A DNA stretch of 64,000 bases. Source: Eupeodes corollae. Its lineage: Eukaryota > Arthropoda > Insecta > Diptera > Syrphidae. The stretch lies in the NCBI RefSeq assembly GCF_945859685.1, contig NC_079147.1, positions 19,385,289-19,449,288 of the forward strand. Reading direction: 5' to 3'. Position numbers and translations under genes: made by a program. The notes below the pieces were generated by a model. The model worked only from the letters and a program-made list of their open reading frames with translations. It was not told the DNA's origin and did not search any database. The stretch's first letter is position 1, and every line of letters starts with the position of its first letter. This document shows positions 11,705 to 24,400 of this stretch, piece after piece.

Positions 11705-14500
11705 TTAATTAAGATTTAAATTTAAGCGATGCTTTTGAAAAAGAATTTTTGCAAGACCCTTTGTCATTATATCAGCAACTTGATTGTTAGTAGAGATGTA
11801 TTTGAGTTTGATTTCTTTATTTACAATAGATTCTCGAATGAAGTTGTATTTCACATCAATATGTTTCATTCTTTTATGATCACGTGATTCTTCAGCTACC
11901 TTGATGCACGCTTGATTGTCTTCAAATATTGTTGTTGGTGAATTGCAAGGATGTCCAATTTCTTTTAAAAGACAGCGCAACCATACATTTTGCTAATGCC
12001 AAATACTCAGCTTCAGTTGATGACAGGCTAATAGTTGGTTGCTTTTGTGATAACCAACTTACTGTATCCCCAAAGACCTTGAATACATATCCCGATGTTG
12101 ATTTGCGATCGTTCTTATCACCAGCCCAGTCAGAATCGGCGTATCCAGTTAAAATATCAGCCTCAGAATCACGACGATAAACCATTTTCATATCAGATGT
12201 TCCCTGTATGTACCTTAAAATACGTTTTGCATACATACATAAAGTGTTCATCTTTAAAGCAGTTTTGAAATCTACTAAAATAGTTTGTCGATGCACATAA
12301 ATCTGGTCGAGTTGTTTGAGTAGCATATGTTAAGCATCCAATGAGTTCTCTATATGGCTGACTAGATAAATTATTGCCATCATCATTTTGCAAATGTAAT
12401 CCATTTTCGATTGGTGTTGCAGCCGTTTTGCAGATATTCATATCAAATTTCTTCAAAATATTTTTCAAGTAATTTGACTGGCTTAATTGAATTGAATAAT
12501 CATTTAAATTTCTTTCAATAGAAATTCCAAGAAACGAATTGATTTTACCAAGATCCGTCATCTCAAATTCTTTTGACAATTCAGCTTTAATTACATTTAT
12601 CATTTTTGTACTGTTTGAAATTATTGCTAAATCGTCGACGTATAAGAGTATGTAACAGACAATACCATTTTCAATTTTCATGTACAAACATTGATCTGAT
12701 TGACAACGATTAAAACCAATTTTAAGAATGAATTGATTAAAGCACTCATTCCACATCCGTGATGCTTGCTTTAACCCATAAAGCGATTTGTTTAATTTGC
12801 AAACCATAGATTTATCTTTCACAAATCCTTCTGGTTGTGTCATGTAGATGTCTTCCTTTAAATTTCCATTTAAAAAAGCACATTTAACGTCCATCTGATG
12901 TATATCGTATCCAAAATGGTTAGCAATGGACAATAAAATACGGAAGGTGGTCAATTTGGCTGTTGGTGAATATGTTTCGTTGTAATCGAAACCTTTTTCC
13001 TGTGTGAACCCACGAGCAACAAGTCTGGCTTTATACTTGTCGATGTCACCATTTGACTTATATTTCAACTTGAAAACCCATTTACAAGTGACAGCCTTTC
13101 GACCAGTGGGTAACTTACACAAAGACCAAGTACGATTCTTCAACAACGAATAATATTCATCATTAATAGCCTTTTCCCATTTTGGCCAATCAACAGGGTT
13201 CCTTGCATCATTCATCGTGACCGGATCATTCTGTACAAATTCCTCAGCAGAAAGTGCAAAGTTTGCAGACCATGCAGCACATCCATATCGATCTGGTTTA
13301 TTTTTCTCACGAACACTGCGACGCAAATCATTGTTGTTATCAACACTATTTGAAGCACTGTGGACATTGTCACTGATGTTACCGATGCTTTCCAAATTTG
13401 CACCGTGGATTTCTTGTTCACATTTTTCATCGATGTCATAATTAGCTACCTCTGAATCAAATATGTTGATATAATTCAAACGATCAAAAATTGATTTTTC
13501 ATTGAACGTCACATTACGACCCATGACAAGCTTGTCACCTTCGATGTCCCAAAGACGATACATCTGTGAAGACGAACCATATCCAAGCATGTAACATTTA
13601 AGTGATTTTGCATCTAACTTCGTACGATTTTCTGTTGGTACATAGTTGTAACAAATCGACCCAAAAACACGAAGATGAGATAAATCTGGCTTTTTACCAT
13701 ACCAAATTTCAGCGGGTGTTTTATTTGCAAATTGTTTGCCAACAGCACTAGTTGGTGAGCGATTTTTAACATAATTTGCATGTAAAACTGCTTCGCTCCA
13801 AAATCGACGACTCAATCCACTCGACAAAAGCATAGTCCTTGCTTTTTCAACTACTGTGCGATTGAAACGTTCAGATACCGCATTCATTTCCGGATTGTAT
13901 GGCACGGTGTAATTCAGTCGAATACCTTTATTGACACAAAAAGATTTAAATTCGTTTGAGCAATACTCACCGCCATTATCCAAATGCAATTTCGAAATTT
14001 TTAGCCTATGTTGTGCTTCAGCCATAGCAACATATTGTTGAAATTTTTCGAAAACTTTACTTCTCTTCTTCATGAAATATACCATGGATGCACGTTAAAA
14101 ATCATCAGTAAAAGCAAAAAAAGAATCTGGAACCATCATGTGCCACTTCATTCATTGGACCGCTGACATCTGTATGGATGAGCTCCAAAATACGTTCAGA
14201 TCGGATTTCCTTTCGTGGTGGATATGGTAAACGCGTCTGTTTACCAAGCACACACGATTCACAAAATTTGTCAGCACTATTTATACCTAATTCTACCAAT
14301 CCAGTTGCCATGTTTTGATTCACCATCTTCTTCATATCATTAACATTCAAATGAGCTAAACGAAAATGCCATAACGTTTGCGAAGCTTTGCTCAATTTTT
14401 CCGCACCAGCAATTCCAGCATACACACTTCGTTCAACATAAAAAGTGACGAGCGGCGAACATATTTTGACCATTTTTGGAGATAAGGGCATCAACACCAT
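11705..14500 (-). pseudogene. Copia-type pol: integrase, reverse transcriptase, RNase H (broken)
   Basis: Minus strand. 14105-14500: GAG-pre-integrase, the zinc-binding H/C pattern (H..H then CESC) and the first integrase Asp (HTDVSGPM). 12193-14085 (630 aa): rest of the integrase core (LHLDNGGEY, then PYNPEMNAVSERFNRTV) and the complete copia-type RT with catalytic YVDDL. 11922-12326 and 11705-11980: RNase H with YADSDWAG, SSTEAEY, EDNQACI and NNQVADIMTK. Breaks: near 14110 a run of seven T follows AGATTC where the downstream frame needs six, with an in-frame TAA just after; near 12310 and 11990 the frame changes inside RNase H; near 14460 the frame changes from the protease side. All catalytic residues I could check remain, so decay is mainly by indels. 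Confidence 0.92.
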
Positions 14501-15635
14501 TAAAGGTGATCTTGTAGCCTTTGTCAGTTAATTGACGAATTGACATCAAATTACATTTTAGATTCTTAACAAACAAGACTTTTTGAATAGTTTTTGTTGA
14601 ATTATCTCCATTAAAGAAAGTCTTGACCGAAATGTCGCCTTGCTGGTTTGCTACCAAGGAATCACCTGCTTTTGCTGTTGAAATATTTATTGGCTCGATT
14701 GTATGTATATTGTTGAAAAAAACTTTATTATTAACAATATGATGGGCAGCACCCGAATCAAGAACAAAATTAATTTCTTCAAAGCCCTCATTACTATTTC
14801 TTGACGATTCACTTATACAGCTAGACGAAATTTCATTGTTGTTCACTATCGCCTTTCTCTTTGATAACATTTGTTCTTCACAAAGTAAGAATTCAGGATC
14901 TTCATTTTTTCTTGCACAATTTTCACCTGCAGTTTTCTTACCATACGAATCAATTTTCTTCGACAAATTAACTTTACATTTCGATTTGATGTGGCATGGC
15001 TTTTTGCATCTGTGACAAATTATTTTCGAACGGTCTGCTTGCATAGCCATTGAGTCGCTTGATTTTATGGTACGCCTACAACTACTAGCTGCACGCTTTC
15101 CACATTCATCCAAAAGACGACTTTTAACGAATTCAATCGTTAATTTAGTTGTATCCATCGTTTCCAGTGCGGTAATTAAGCCATCAAAAGATTTTGGTAA
15201 AGTTAAAATCAAATGACATTCCACATCCGGCTCTTCTAATGTTGCACCAATCGATTTCAACTCACGCACTACATGATCAAACTGAAGAAAATATTCATTG
15301 ATTTCATCTCCATCTTTGTATCGCATCGTCAATAATTCTTTGCGCAGAAGTAATTGGCCAGCAACACTCTTGCGTTCAAATACACCAATCAATGTATCAT
15401 ATATTTCCTTTGCGAAAATTTTGTCTTTGATATATTCCAATTGAGAATCACCAATACATTGAACTAAGATGGATTTGCATTTCTTCTCTTCAGATTTCAA
15501 CGATTCTTTGGCCTTGATACTATTTTCATCAGCAGGAACATCCTCCAACAACGATTGCAATGTATTTGCTAGAAACTTCTCCAAACCTTTTTCTTCCAGC
15601 AAAATTTTCCATATTGTTTTATAATAAAGAAACAC
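14433..15635 (-). pseudogene. Copia-type gag-protease (no proper start codon)
   Basis: An open frame of about 400 aa. It contains a UBN2-type Gag (around ILVQCIGDSQLEYIKDK), a zinc knuckle CHRCKKPCHIKSKC (Cys where Gly is usual) and the aspartic protease FVLDSGAAHHI. The frame begins at a GTG. Upstream in frame there is only IGRIES after a TGA, with no ATG, so the original initiation region is damaged or displaced. At its 3' end the frame runs into a stop next to a TTTTT run, and the pol frame continues in another register. Confidence 0.88.
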
Positions 15636-15735
15636 CGATTCAATGCGCCCAATTCAATAAACGCGTGCGATTTTTATTTAAATAAAATCTTCCTTTAACG
15701 CAAACAAAAATTTAAATTTTTTTTATTGAATTTTC

Positions 15736-15751
15736 TCCTGGGCCCATAACC
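15736..15751 (-). promoter_or_regulatory. Primer-binding site of the copia-type element (initiator tRNA-Met, internal)
   Basis: The plus strand reads TCCTGGGCCCATAACC directly against the LTR. CTGGGCCCATAACC is the anticodon-stem-loop sequence of eukaryotic initiator tRNA-Met, so priming would use an internal tRNA site. This half-tRNA priming is the known mode of Drosophila copia. Confidence 0.85.
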
Positions 15752-15878
15752 TGTTGGTTTGGAGAATTCAAATAATATAAACTTTATTTAGAGAAAAACT
15801 TAGAATGAAAATTAGAAATTATACAAAACAAACTTCGATTTGTTACAGTAAAATTATAGCAAAGTAGATATTCTAATA
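15752..15878 (-). repeat. 5' LTR of the copia-type element
   Basis: 127 bp, two mismatches to the partner LTR. Followed on the plus strand by the target duplication TATTT at 15879-15883. Confidence 0.95.
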
Positions 15879-16179
15879 TATTTTACTTCTAGAGCTTTGC
15901 TTTAAAAAGCTTGATGAGATTTTTTGTTTATTAAAGTAGTGGGCAAACGCGGCTTACGGTAGTGAATGAATTATGTCTTTCCTAAAATTGTATTTTTATA
16001 GATCGTCATATTGTGATGATGGCACCTATTATAATAACGATCAACCAGGTTTTGTAGGTGGGGACGAAAATTTAACTTGTTTTAAAGTTTCTATAATCTT
16101 TAGTTCGAACCCGACTTCGAAATCAACGCACGTTTTGAGATACAACCCTTTTATAATTCGAAAAAAAAAATTATAATGA

Positions 16180-16480
16180 CCCGATGCTATAAAAACATCG
16201 AGTGTAGCTTCGGCTGTGTGGCACGTAGCGCCGGCCGTCCTGTTGAAACCAAATGTTGACAATATCCTTCTCTTTAATTTTGAACAAAAATTCTTTCAAC
16301 AGACCCAATAACGACTGTAACGGCTACTCCTTGCTCATTTTCGAAGAAAAATGGCCCAATTATTATTCTGGACCAAAATTCCTACCAAACAGTGACTCGT
16401 TTTGGGTGTATCGGCTTTTCAATGTATTCATGTGGGTTTTCTGTTCCCCAAATGCGACAATTTTGCTTGTTTTCATACCT
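16180..16480 (-). mobile_element. Tc/mariner-superfamily transposase remnant
   Basis: Minus-strand translation gives NKQNCRIWGTENPHEY (about 16423-16470) and then GATCHTAEATLDVF (about 16195-16240), two blocks of a widespread insect Tc-like DDE transposase. The second block follows the position of the middle catalytic Asp, which here reads 'TAGA' instead of QDGA. Similarity stops near 16180. Too short and frameshifted to function. Confidence 0.7.
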
Positions 16481-16489
16481 GCCAAGTTC

Positions 16490-16690
16490 AAAAATTCAGT
16501 AATATTCGTGATGATTTTCCATCGCTATAATCCCTTACTTCAATATTCCATTTACAAGTTTTCAGTATGTTACTTAATTTTTAAAAATCCTCATAAGTTG
16601 TAGGAATTCACCTGCCTTAGAAGACAGCTAGAAGCATTTAAGCCCAAACTGGTTTTTAACAGAAAAACGCTAGTTCTGTCTTAGGTTATA
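16490..16690 (+). repeat. Dispersed repeat shared with 29030-29200
   Basis: Words 'attcgtgatgattttc', 'aatccctta' and 'ctcataagttgt' recur in the same order and spacing at 29048-29130. Non-coding, class unknown, diverged. Confidence 0.4.
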
Positions 16691-17581
16691 ACATAAAGAT
16701 TTCGAAAACTGTCAAAATCTTGTCAACAATTGTCAAAGTCAAAGAAATAAATCAATCTTTTTAAAAAAATTTCCGAGTAAAATTAGGATTCAACCTTAGG
16801 AATTAGAGTGTTAATGGGTATATACCTACCTAGTTGAAATATGCAGGTCTTAAGTAAATTAAGTTATTAAAATTATTTAAGTGAATTGCACAAAGATACA
16901 AAGATTATCAGCTTGTTTATAAAATATGTACATAAATGCATACATATGTAGGTAAAATAAAAACATCAAAGTAATTTAAGTTGAGATAGGACTTTAATGA
17001 ACTTTTATAATCTGAAATGAAGATTTATACAACGAAGTGTTTTATTTGTTTCTAATTGGTTGACTTGGGAGTAATTCTTTTTTTATTGTTTCAATTTCAA
17101 GGTTAATACACACAAATTTTGGTCAAGAACAAAAATACCTACGTACAAATTCAAAATAAAACTGAATAAAAAGAATTTGAAAATACTTAAGCTACACAAA
17201 TCAAAGTTCAATAATTTGAGGTATTCCTAACAATTGATATAAATTATATTAAAGATTTAATTTTTTTTAACTTTTTCTTCTGGGATGGCAAGAATAAAAA
17301 TTCCCCTAAGTTGAGTAAATCTGAGATATCTCATGTTTTTGTTTGCGGTTTTAGGGTTAAAGCCACATTCTTTAGTCATGAAATTTCTGAATATTTATTT
17401 ATTATTTTTAACCAGTTAATCTAAAAATAGATTTAAGAAAATATTTTATGGATTAATCAAGGTCAGAATTTGACCGTTAAATGAAATTAAACAATTTTTT
17501 TAATACTACTTTTTATGACCTTTAAGTAAGAACAACTTATGTTAGCTTTGTGATCTTACATTCGGGGTATTTCAACGATGC
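16691..17581. other. AT-rich non-coding, nothing recognised
   Basis: No gene or named repeat seen. It ends at the target site of the RTE copy inserted at 17595. Confidence 0.4.
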
Positions 17582-17594
17582 AAAGATTATTAAG

Positions 17595-20500
17595 GATTTT
17601 CAAATGATAGACATGTGCATTCAAGGGTACACAAGCGTCCACAGGTTTTTTCTCAAAACCCACCTCTGTCTATCAACTCCTACTATCACCTCCCGGGGGG
17701 AACATCGGGTGCCTAGTACCTCAACTGGAGATTGGGTTCCAACTCCAGTGGAGAGTTGTTGGGGGCAACAAACGAGAGAGGTGGGGACAGGTGTTTCCAC
17801 TAAAGCACCTCTCCTTATCCAGACGGCAGCGGAGGAATTCCCGAGATGGAATCAACGGTGGCGTCTATAGTTTCAGTAAGGTTGAACTACTTAGTGAACA
17901 CCTTATAGGGCTTCTTCCACATATTCGGAGCCCAGGCCTGTAAGGAGCGGTTTATCCGGCTCCCCTTCCTTAGAGGTATACTAAGGATCTGGCCCTCCAG
18001 GTTGGGGGTTGTGCCGTCGGGGTGACTTCCTGGCCACGTAAAAAATACCTTTAGTTGCGAAGCACCAACAAGCCTCGGATACGGACTGATTCACTGTTGA
18101 CAACCCAAGCAAACGAAATAAGGACAACGAATTTCGGATATGCACGTGGAATGTTAGGTCCTCATCAAGGCTAAATTCATAAACATAAGCCTAATATGCG
18201 CGCATACCCCAACAGAGGAGAAAGATGAAGACACCAAAGACATATTCTTCTAGCTATTGGACAAGACATATGAGCAGTGCCCTGGCTATGACATTAAAAT
18301 TGTCTTAGGAGATTTGAATGCCAAGCTAGGAAGAGAAGACATCTTTGGTGGCATAATCGGGAGATACAGCTTGCACGACACCACCTCCAACAACGGATTC
18401 AGGCTGGTCGGTTTCGCTGCGGGTCGAGATGTTCTGGTAGCTAGTACGCAGTTCACACATCTTAATATCCTCAAGGCGACATAGAAATCTCCTGATCAAT
18501 CAACCGTCAACCAGATTGACCACATTGCGATCGACGCACGACACTTCTCCAATATACAGGATATCCGAACATTCTGAGAGGCCAACATTGACTCGGACCA
18601 CTACCTCGTTGTAGCCAAGGTACGGCTACGGATATCCCGATCCAAGCCAAAACAAGGAAGTACTGTGAGAGGATTCGACGTTAGACAGCTACAATCGCAA
18701 GAGACTGCCATGTCCTTTTCCGATCGAGTCTCTAATAACCTCTTAAGGAGTCCTACGCTGCCTGCATTAAGCATTGAAAACCATTGGCAACATTGCCTTG
18801 CAGCCATCAGAGATGCCGCCTCTGAAGTGCTAGGTTTCACGCGGCTACCACAGCAAAACCCCTGGTTTGACGACGAATGCCGGCAAGGCTCGCGAGCTCT
18901 ACGAGCAGAAGAGGAGAGAGGAACACCGGCTTCTTAGATGGAAAAAAAGAGAGCATGAGAAGCGCCACGAACCGAAGCTTGTAAAGACGATCAGGGTAAC
19001 ATCGTAGTAGAACCGCAGTTGAGAGTATGAAAAGATCACTTCTCTAAATTATTAACGGTGATGACGAACCGAATTCCGCTGTAAGGGAGATAGAACCACT
19101 CAACCTCGGCGAGGCGACGCAGATCAACAATTCCGCCTACCCGACCTTGACGAAGTGAAGATAGCTATATCTAAACTTAAGTCAAACAAAGCTGCTGGAG
19201 CTGACGGCATCGCTGCCGAACTATTTAAAGCAGCAGGCGATGACTTGGTACGGAGCATGCACCAACTCATCTGCAAAATATGGTCGGAAGAAAGCATGCC
19301 CTATGAGTGGAATCTCAGCATAGTGTGCCCGATACATAAGAAAGGAGACCTTCTAAACTGTGCCAACTACAGAGGCATCAGTCTCCTTAACATTGCGTAT
19401 GAGACCCTCTCTGCCGTATTATGTGAACGTCTGAAGCCATTCGTCAACAACCTGATTGGTCATTATCAGTGTGGCTTCAGACCAGGAAAGTCCACTATCG
19501 ACCAAATATTCACACTACGGCAAATCTTGGAAAAAATCCAGGAGCTTCAAATCGATACCCACCATCTTTTTATTGATTTTAAAGCCGCGTATGAAAGCAT
19601 CCATAGGGTACAGCTCTACAGAGTAATGTCTAGTTTTGGCAACCCTGTCAAACTTATCCGTTTGGGCAGAATGACGATGGAGAATGCACGCTGCTCTATC
19701 AAGGTCGGAAAAGATCTTACAGATGCATTTGATGTCAAAAAAAGTTTTAGACAAGGCGATGCACTGTTGCACTGTCATGCGACTTCTTCAACATCGTTCT
19801 GGAAAGAATTGTGCAAAACCCAACCGTCAACACTAGAGACACAATCTTCCAAAGGTCCATCCAATTACTCGGATACGCAGATGATATTGACATAATTGGA
19901 AGATCAAAGCGTGTGGGTTTAGTGGTCAATGAGGGCAAGACCAAGTATATGCTGTCATCAAAAAAGGACACTGAACATCGACGTCTTGGGCAAAACGCCA
20001 CCATGGACAGCTATAGCTTTGAGGTAGTTAAGGACTTTGTCTACCTAGGCACCGCTATTAACACAGACAACGACACCAGCGCTGAAATCCAACGAAGAAT
20101 AACTCTTGCAAATCGCTGCTTCCTTGGACTTAGAAGACAATTGAGAAGTAAAGTCCTCTCTCGAGCATCTTAATCTTAAATCACCATCTATGAGACACTC
20201 ATCATCCGGGTTCTCATTTATGGACCCTGTCAAAGAAAGATGAGAGCGTCTTAGGATGCTTCGACAGAAAAATTCTTCGGGTGATTTTTGGTCCCGTACG
20301 CATAGATGGAGAATGGAGGAGAAGATATAACGACCAACTGTACGGACTGTACAGCGACACTGACCTAGTTAGCAGAATTAAAGTCCAACGGCTAAGATGG
20401 CTAGGTCATGTAGAGCGGATGGACATCAACGCTCCAGGAATGTCTTCGAGTCCAATCCCGAGGAACGGCGCAGCAGAGGAAGACCGCGACTCAGGTGGCG

Positions 20501-20638
20501 CACCCAGGTGGGAGGGGACCTCAACCAACTTGGCGTGCGAAACTGGAGACAGCTAGCTAGGGACCGAGCTGGCTGGAGACGCATGTTGGTTGAGACCCAG
20601 GTCCGCCCCGGACTGTAGCGCACCTTAAGTAAGTAAGT
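17595..20638 (+). mobile_element. RTE-type LINE, copy A, bounded by a perfect target duplication
   Basis: The 13-bp duplication AAAGATTATTAAG at 17582-17594 and 20639-20651 fixes both ends. The plus strand encodes an endonuclease (18257-18640: DIKIVLGDLNAKLG, NQIDHIAIDARH, IDSDHYL) and an RT (19155-20173: SNKAAGADGIAAELF, YQCGFRPGKSTIDQ, FIDFKAAYESI, YADDIDIIGR), then a C-terminal region (20281-20618: RWLGHVERMD). The element ends in a short tandem repeat (TTAAGTAAGTAAGTAA), as expected for RTE elements. About 280 bp of endonuclease is missing near 18145-18170, and stops and frameshifts interrupt both domains. Full family length appears to be about 3 kb. Confidence 0.9.
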
Positions 20639-20651
20639 AAAGATTATTAAG

Positions 20652-21485
20652 AGCAAAAAAGCTCGAACTGAGACCTTAAATGTTAAATATTAAAAAAGCT
20701 CTAGAACTTAAACGAATCATTGCAAAATATAGTCCCAAACTGTACCACTCTAGGTACAATACAATAATTCTTAACTGATGTCCACTGCAGGACGACTTAC
20801 TTATTGTTTAAAAATTAAAAAAATGAAACATGATTTATTCTTTAAATAGCAATTTATATTTCATTTTTTATTCTTTTTTTATACATTTCTACAAATATGT
20901 TTGATATTTCTATTTTTAATACAATGTATCATGTGTTTTAATAAAATATTTATAATAATCAATAATGGTACATATTCATTAATAAGTATTAATATTTCTA
21001 ACAAAGAAAACAATGTTTCCTTCTTCCATCATCATTGCTTAAGCTTAACCAGCAAACTTCTATGAATGATTTATAGAAATCTGTGTTTTTATGTTTTCAC
21101 TAAGATTTTGTAAATTTTCGTGTTTTTGTTTGTTTTGATTTTTTCATTAACAGTTTGATTTCAAACGAATTTTACATTATTTTGAAAAAAGTACAAAAAT
21201 GGTTTGTTTTTTAGTATAGGAAACTTGTTTGAAAACAAATCTGTTGTAAATAATAATTATTTGAATTACGCACGGATCAAAGGCAGTGCTAGAAAAAAAT
21301 ACTTAATAAACAAAATAGAAACATAAGTAGTGCATTATGAATAGTTTAAAAATTAGTAAAGAAATTAAACAAAAAAAAAAGAAAATGTATAATGAGCTTT
21401 GAAAAGTTGTAGTAATCAATTCAAATATTATAGAAAATAAAACAACAAAAACGATGCTTCTGCATCTGCAGTGGGATGCAACAAA
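20652..21485 (-). other. 3' flank / probable 3' UTR of the PRPSAP-type gene
   Basis: AT-rich sequence downstream of the PRPSAP stop codon on the minus strand. Several candidate AATAAA signals on that strand lie near 20834-20870; I cannot choose between them. No other gene seen. Confidence 0.4.
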
Positions 21486-24400
21486 TTAATCTTCTAGCGT
21501 TACATTACGGAAGAGATAAGACATCGATTCCTTGTTATGAATTCTGCGAATCGCCTCGGCTATCAAAATTGAAATGTCAATTGTTTTGATCTTGTGGCAT
21601 TGTAATTTTTGGATCTCATGTGGTATGGTATTTGTTACAACAACCTGAGGATGAAAGACAAAAGTTGTTTAATTATGAGTTTTGAAAATTGAATTAATTT
21701 ATTTGTAATAATTTACCTCATCAATGGGCGATTCATCAATCAATCGAGGAGCATCAGAACTCAGCAAGCCATGTGTTGCAAGGACGTATATTTTACATGC
21801 TCCATTCTCTTTTAGAACTTCTGCTGCAGCAACAAAAGATTGGACATCATCGATAAGGTCATCCTAGTTCAAATAAAAAAGATTGTGTTATTCACATGAT
21901 ACAATCCAGATAAGTGCATAACATATTTTCTAATGGCCTTTAGTTTAAAGATCATAAAAATAAACAAATATTGATGTCACTTTGATCCTATTTGTTCTAT
22001 TCTCAAGATGTGAGCAATGAACCTGAGCAGATCACGTAAATAAAAATAACACAGCTTTGATATTATATAATTTGATAAGACAATTTCGACTTTTATCTTC
22101 TAGATACCTCTCGTGATAATAATTTATAGGAGGATTTTGTTTTTATTCAAATAAAACAAATTTGTGTCTTCTTTGTTTTTAGCATTATTAATTATTATTA
22201 AGATTGGTCTATACAAAAAAAGTTGTTAGCCAATCAGAGATACGAAAAAAGATAAACACATTTAATGTCAGCAATTTTAAGAAATAACATTAATCTTTCT
22301 TAAAAGACTCCGAATGTTCATAGCAAACAAAGGTTAATAGACGTTAAAGATTTGATGCCTGATCGAGTGCTATGATTACCTAAGATCCAAGCGGTTTCTT
22401 TATAAAATTAATTTAAATTAATAAAATTGAATGTCAAATAAAATATTTATCAGCTTTTTAAAGCCTTGTTGATATTTTTGTATGTGATGAAAAAAGGTTA
22501 CCGAAAATACAATAGTGTCTGTGATATTTTGAGACTAGAATGAGGATTGATTTTCAAAAATCCAGGTAAATTTAATTGGTTATATATTTACAAGAATAAA
22601 TTGAGAAACGGTTGTTTTTTTTGTTATTGTCTGGAATGTTGTGTATCACCAAAAAGTGGGTTTTACAATGTGTATCCTTCCCAAATTTTGTGTATATTTA
22701 TCACACAGTGTGAGGAAAAAAATGGAAGGATTAGAAACATTGTGTTTGAATTTGTGAGTATTACAACGAAAGAAAGAAATAACTTGGTGAAGCATTGCAC
22801 ATTCGCGTTGTACGGCTAAAGATCGAATTGTTGTACTTCATAGTACAGAGAAAGTTGGGTTTTAGGGTAAAATGATGGTCACTCTTAGAAACTTGAGAAC
22901 TACTGTCAAACTGTTTAAAGTGTGGAATTCAATTGAATCTTTTACAAGAAACTTAACGAAGGTATTTGCGTGACGTATGACCATGTGTGATGTATGACCA
23001 TGCATTTAAAAAGCTTATCTTTGAAAACAGTTCTAAAGGCTTAAGTTTTTTAAGTAAGTTTTTTTAAATACGAGGGTTGCTACTTATATTTCTAGCCTAG
23101 GTAACAGTAAGTGTTGCCAGACGCCATCTGACATTTTCAACGGAAAGTTTGACATTTTTAACCATAACCTTCTAGAAAGCATGTTTCATTTAAGTGCGAT
23201 TTCAATCATGGTCGTCGTTCGCTCCAGGATGGATTCCGTGAAGGTCGTCCAAAATATCGATGCTGTACATGAACTGATAAAACAAGATCGATATGTTACA
23301 TATCGTGAGATAGAGTCATCTTTGAGCTTTAGTATGACTAGCATCAATAAGATATAACATGAACATTTGGCTGTGAAAAAGATTTGTTCGCGTTGGATCC
23401 CGCATAATCTGACAAGCGCTCAAAAGAAGATTTGTGTCGATTGGTGCAAGGAAATGGTGAAAAATACGGTCAAATGTGCATAAAATGTTGTGTATAATAT
23501 CTACACAGATCACGAATCATGGATGTAGCCGTATGAGCCCGAAACAAAACAGCAATCGACTGTATGGGTCTTCGAAGATGAGCCAAATCCAACAAAAGTT
23601 GTTCGTGAAAGAAGCACATCGAAGCAAAGGGTTGCCCGTTTCCTCAGCATTACCGGTCACGTGGCGACAGTAGTGTAGCCCAACGTAAGTCGGTTAATTT
23701 TGAATGGTATACGACAATTTGTTTGCCAGAAGTCATCGGACAAATTAGAAAAAAGCAGAAGAAAAGGCGAATCATTCTTCGTAATGACAATGCAAGCTCT
23801 CACAGATCGAATTAATGGGTTACCGTCGTACAGTCCTGATTTGGCACCCAATGACTTCTGTTTATTCCCTCACATTAAAAAAAATGCGCGGATACCGTTT
23901 TTCGACCCCTGAAGAAGCCGTTGATGCATTCAAAAACTATGTTTTGGAGGTACCTCAATCGGAGTGGAAAAAGTGCTACGAAAATTGGTTGGAATGGAGA
24001 ATATTTTTAAAAATAATAAAACCAATCTTTGTTTTTTTTTTTTCATTATTAAGCCAGAAACATAAGTAGCAACCCTCGTACAGCAATAGGGGTTGGAGTT
24101 TTTCTTAGATCAAAAAGAGAGAAATATTCCATGCATCTTCACAGAAAATCCATCTTGCTGCTTTTTTGGCAATTTCTTGGTTTTCATAGCTGATAGTGAC
24201 CTGGTGATATGTCTTGCTTTAGAGATGCTTGACAGCATTAGGTTTTGAGAGCATTAAGAACGCGGTTTAATATTTCCTATTGTAAATTGATGTGTAGAAA
24301 AGACTTAAGTGAGATTTTCCTAGTTCGTTGGTGAAGAGAAGGGATGTGAGTTTGCAAACGAACATGAAAAGCTTATGTTAGCGTAAACTTTAATTGGATT

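Larger units (their letters stand above)
11425..15878 (-). mobile_element. Copia-type LTR retrotransposon, near full length, frameshifted
   Basis: A complete 4454-bp element in minus orientation. Two 127-bp LTRs (11425-11551, 15752-15878) differ at only two positions. The 5-bp target duplication TATTT flanks it at 11420-11424 and 15879-15883. A primer-binding site abuts the upstream LTR and a short polypurine tract (TAAGAGGCGG on the minus strand, 11552-11561) abuts the downstream LTR. Gag, protease, integrase, RT and RNase H are all present in copia order but in several frames (see separate entries). It was inserted recently by the LTR criterion, yet it cannot make one continuous Gag-Pol. 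Confidence 0.95.

Noticed and set aside
12193..14085. Treating the 630-codon frame as a host gene
   Set aside because: It is integrase plus RT of a copia-type element bounded by LTRs and a target duplication.
18257..20618. Craniofacial-development-protein-like host gene
   Set aside because: Such annotations often arise from RTE endonuclease; here endonuclease and RT lie in one element with target duplication and 3' TAAG repeats.
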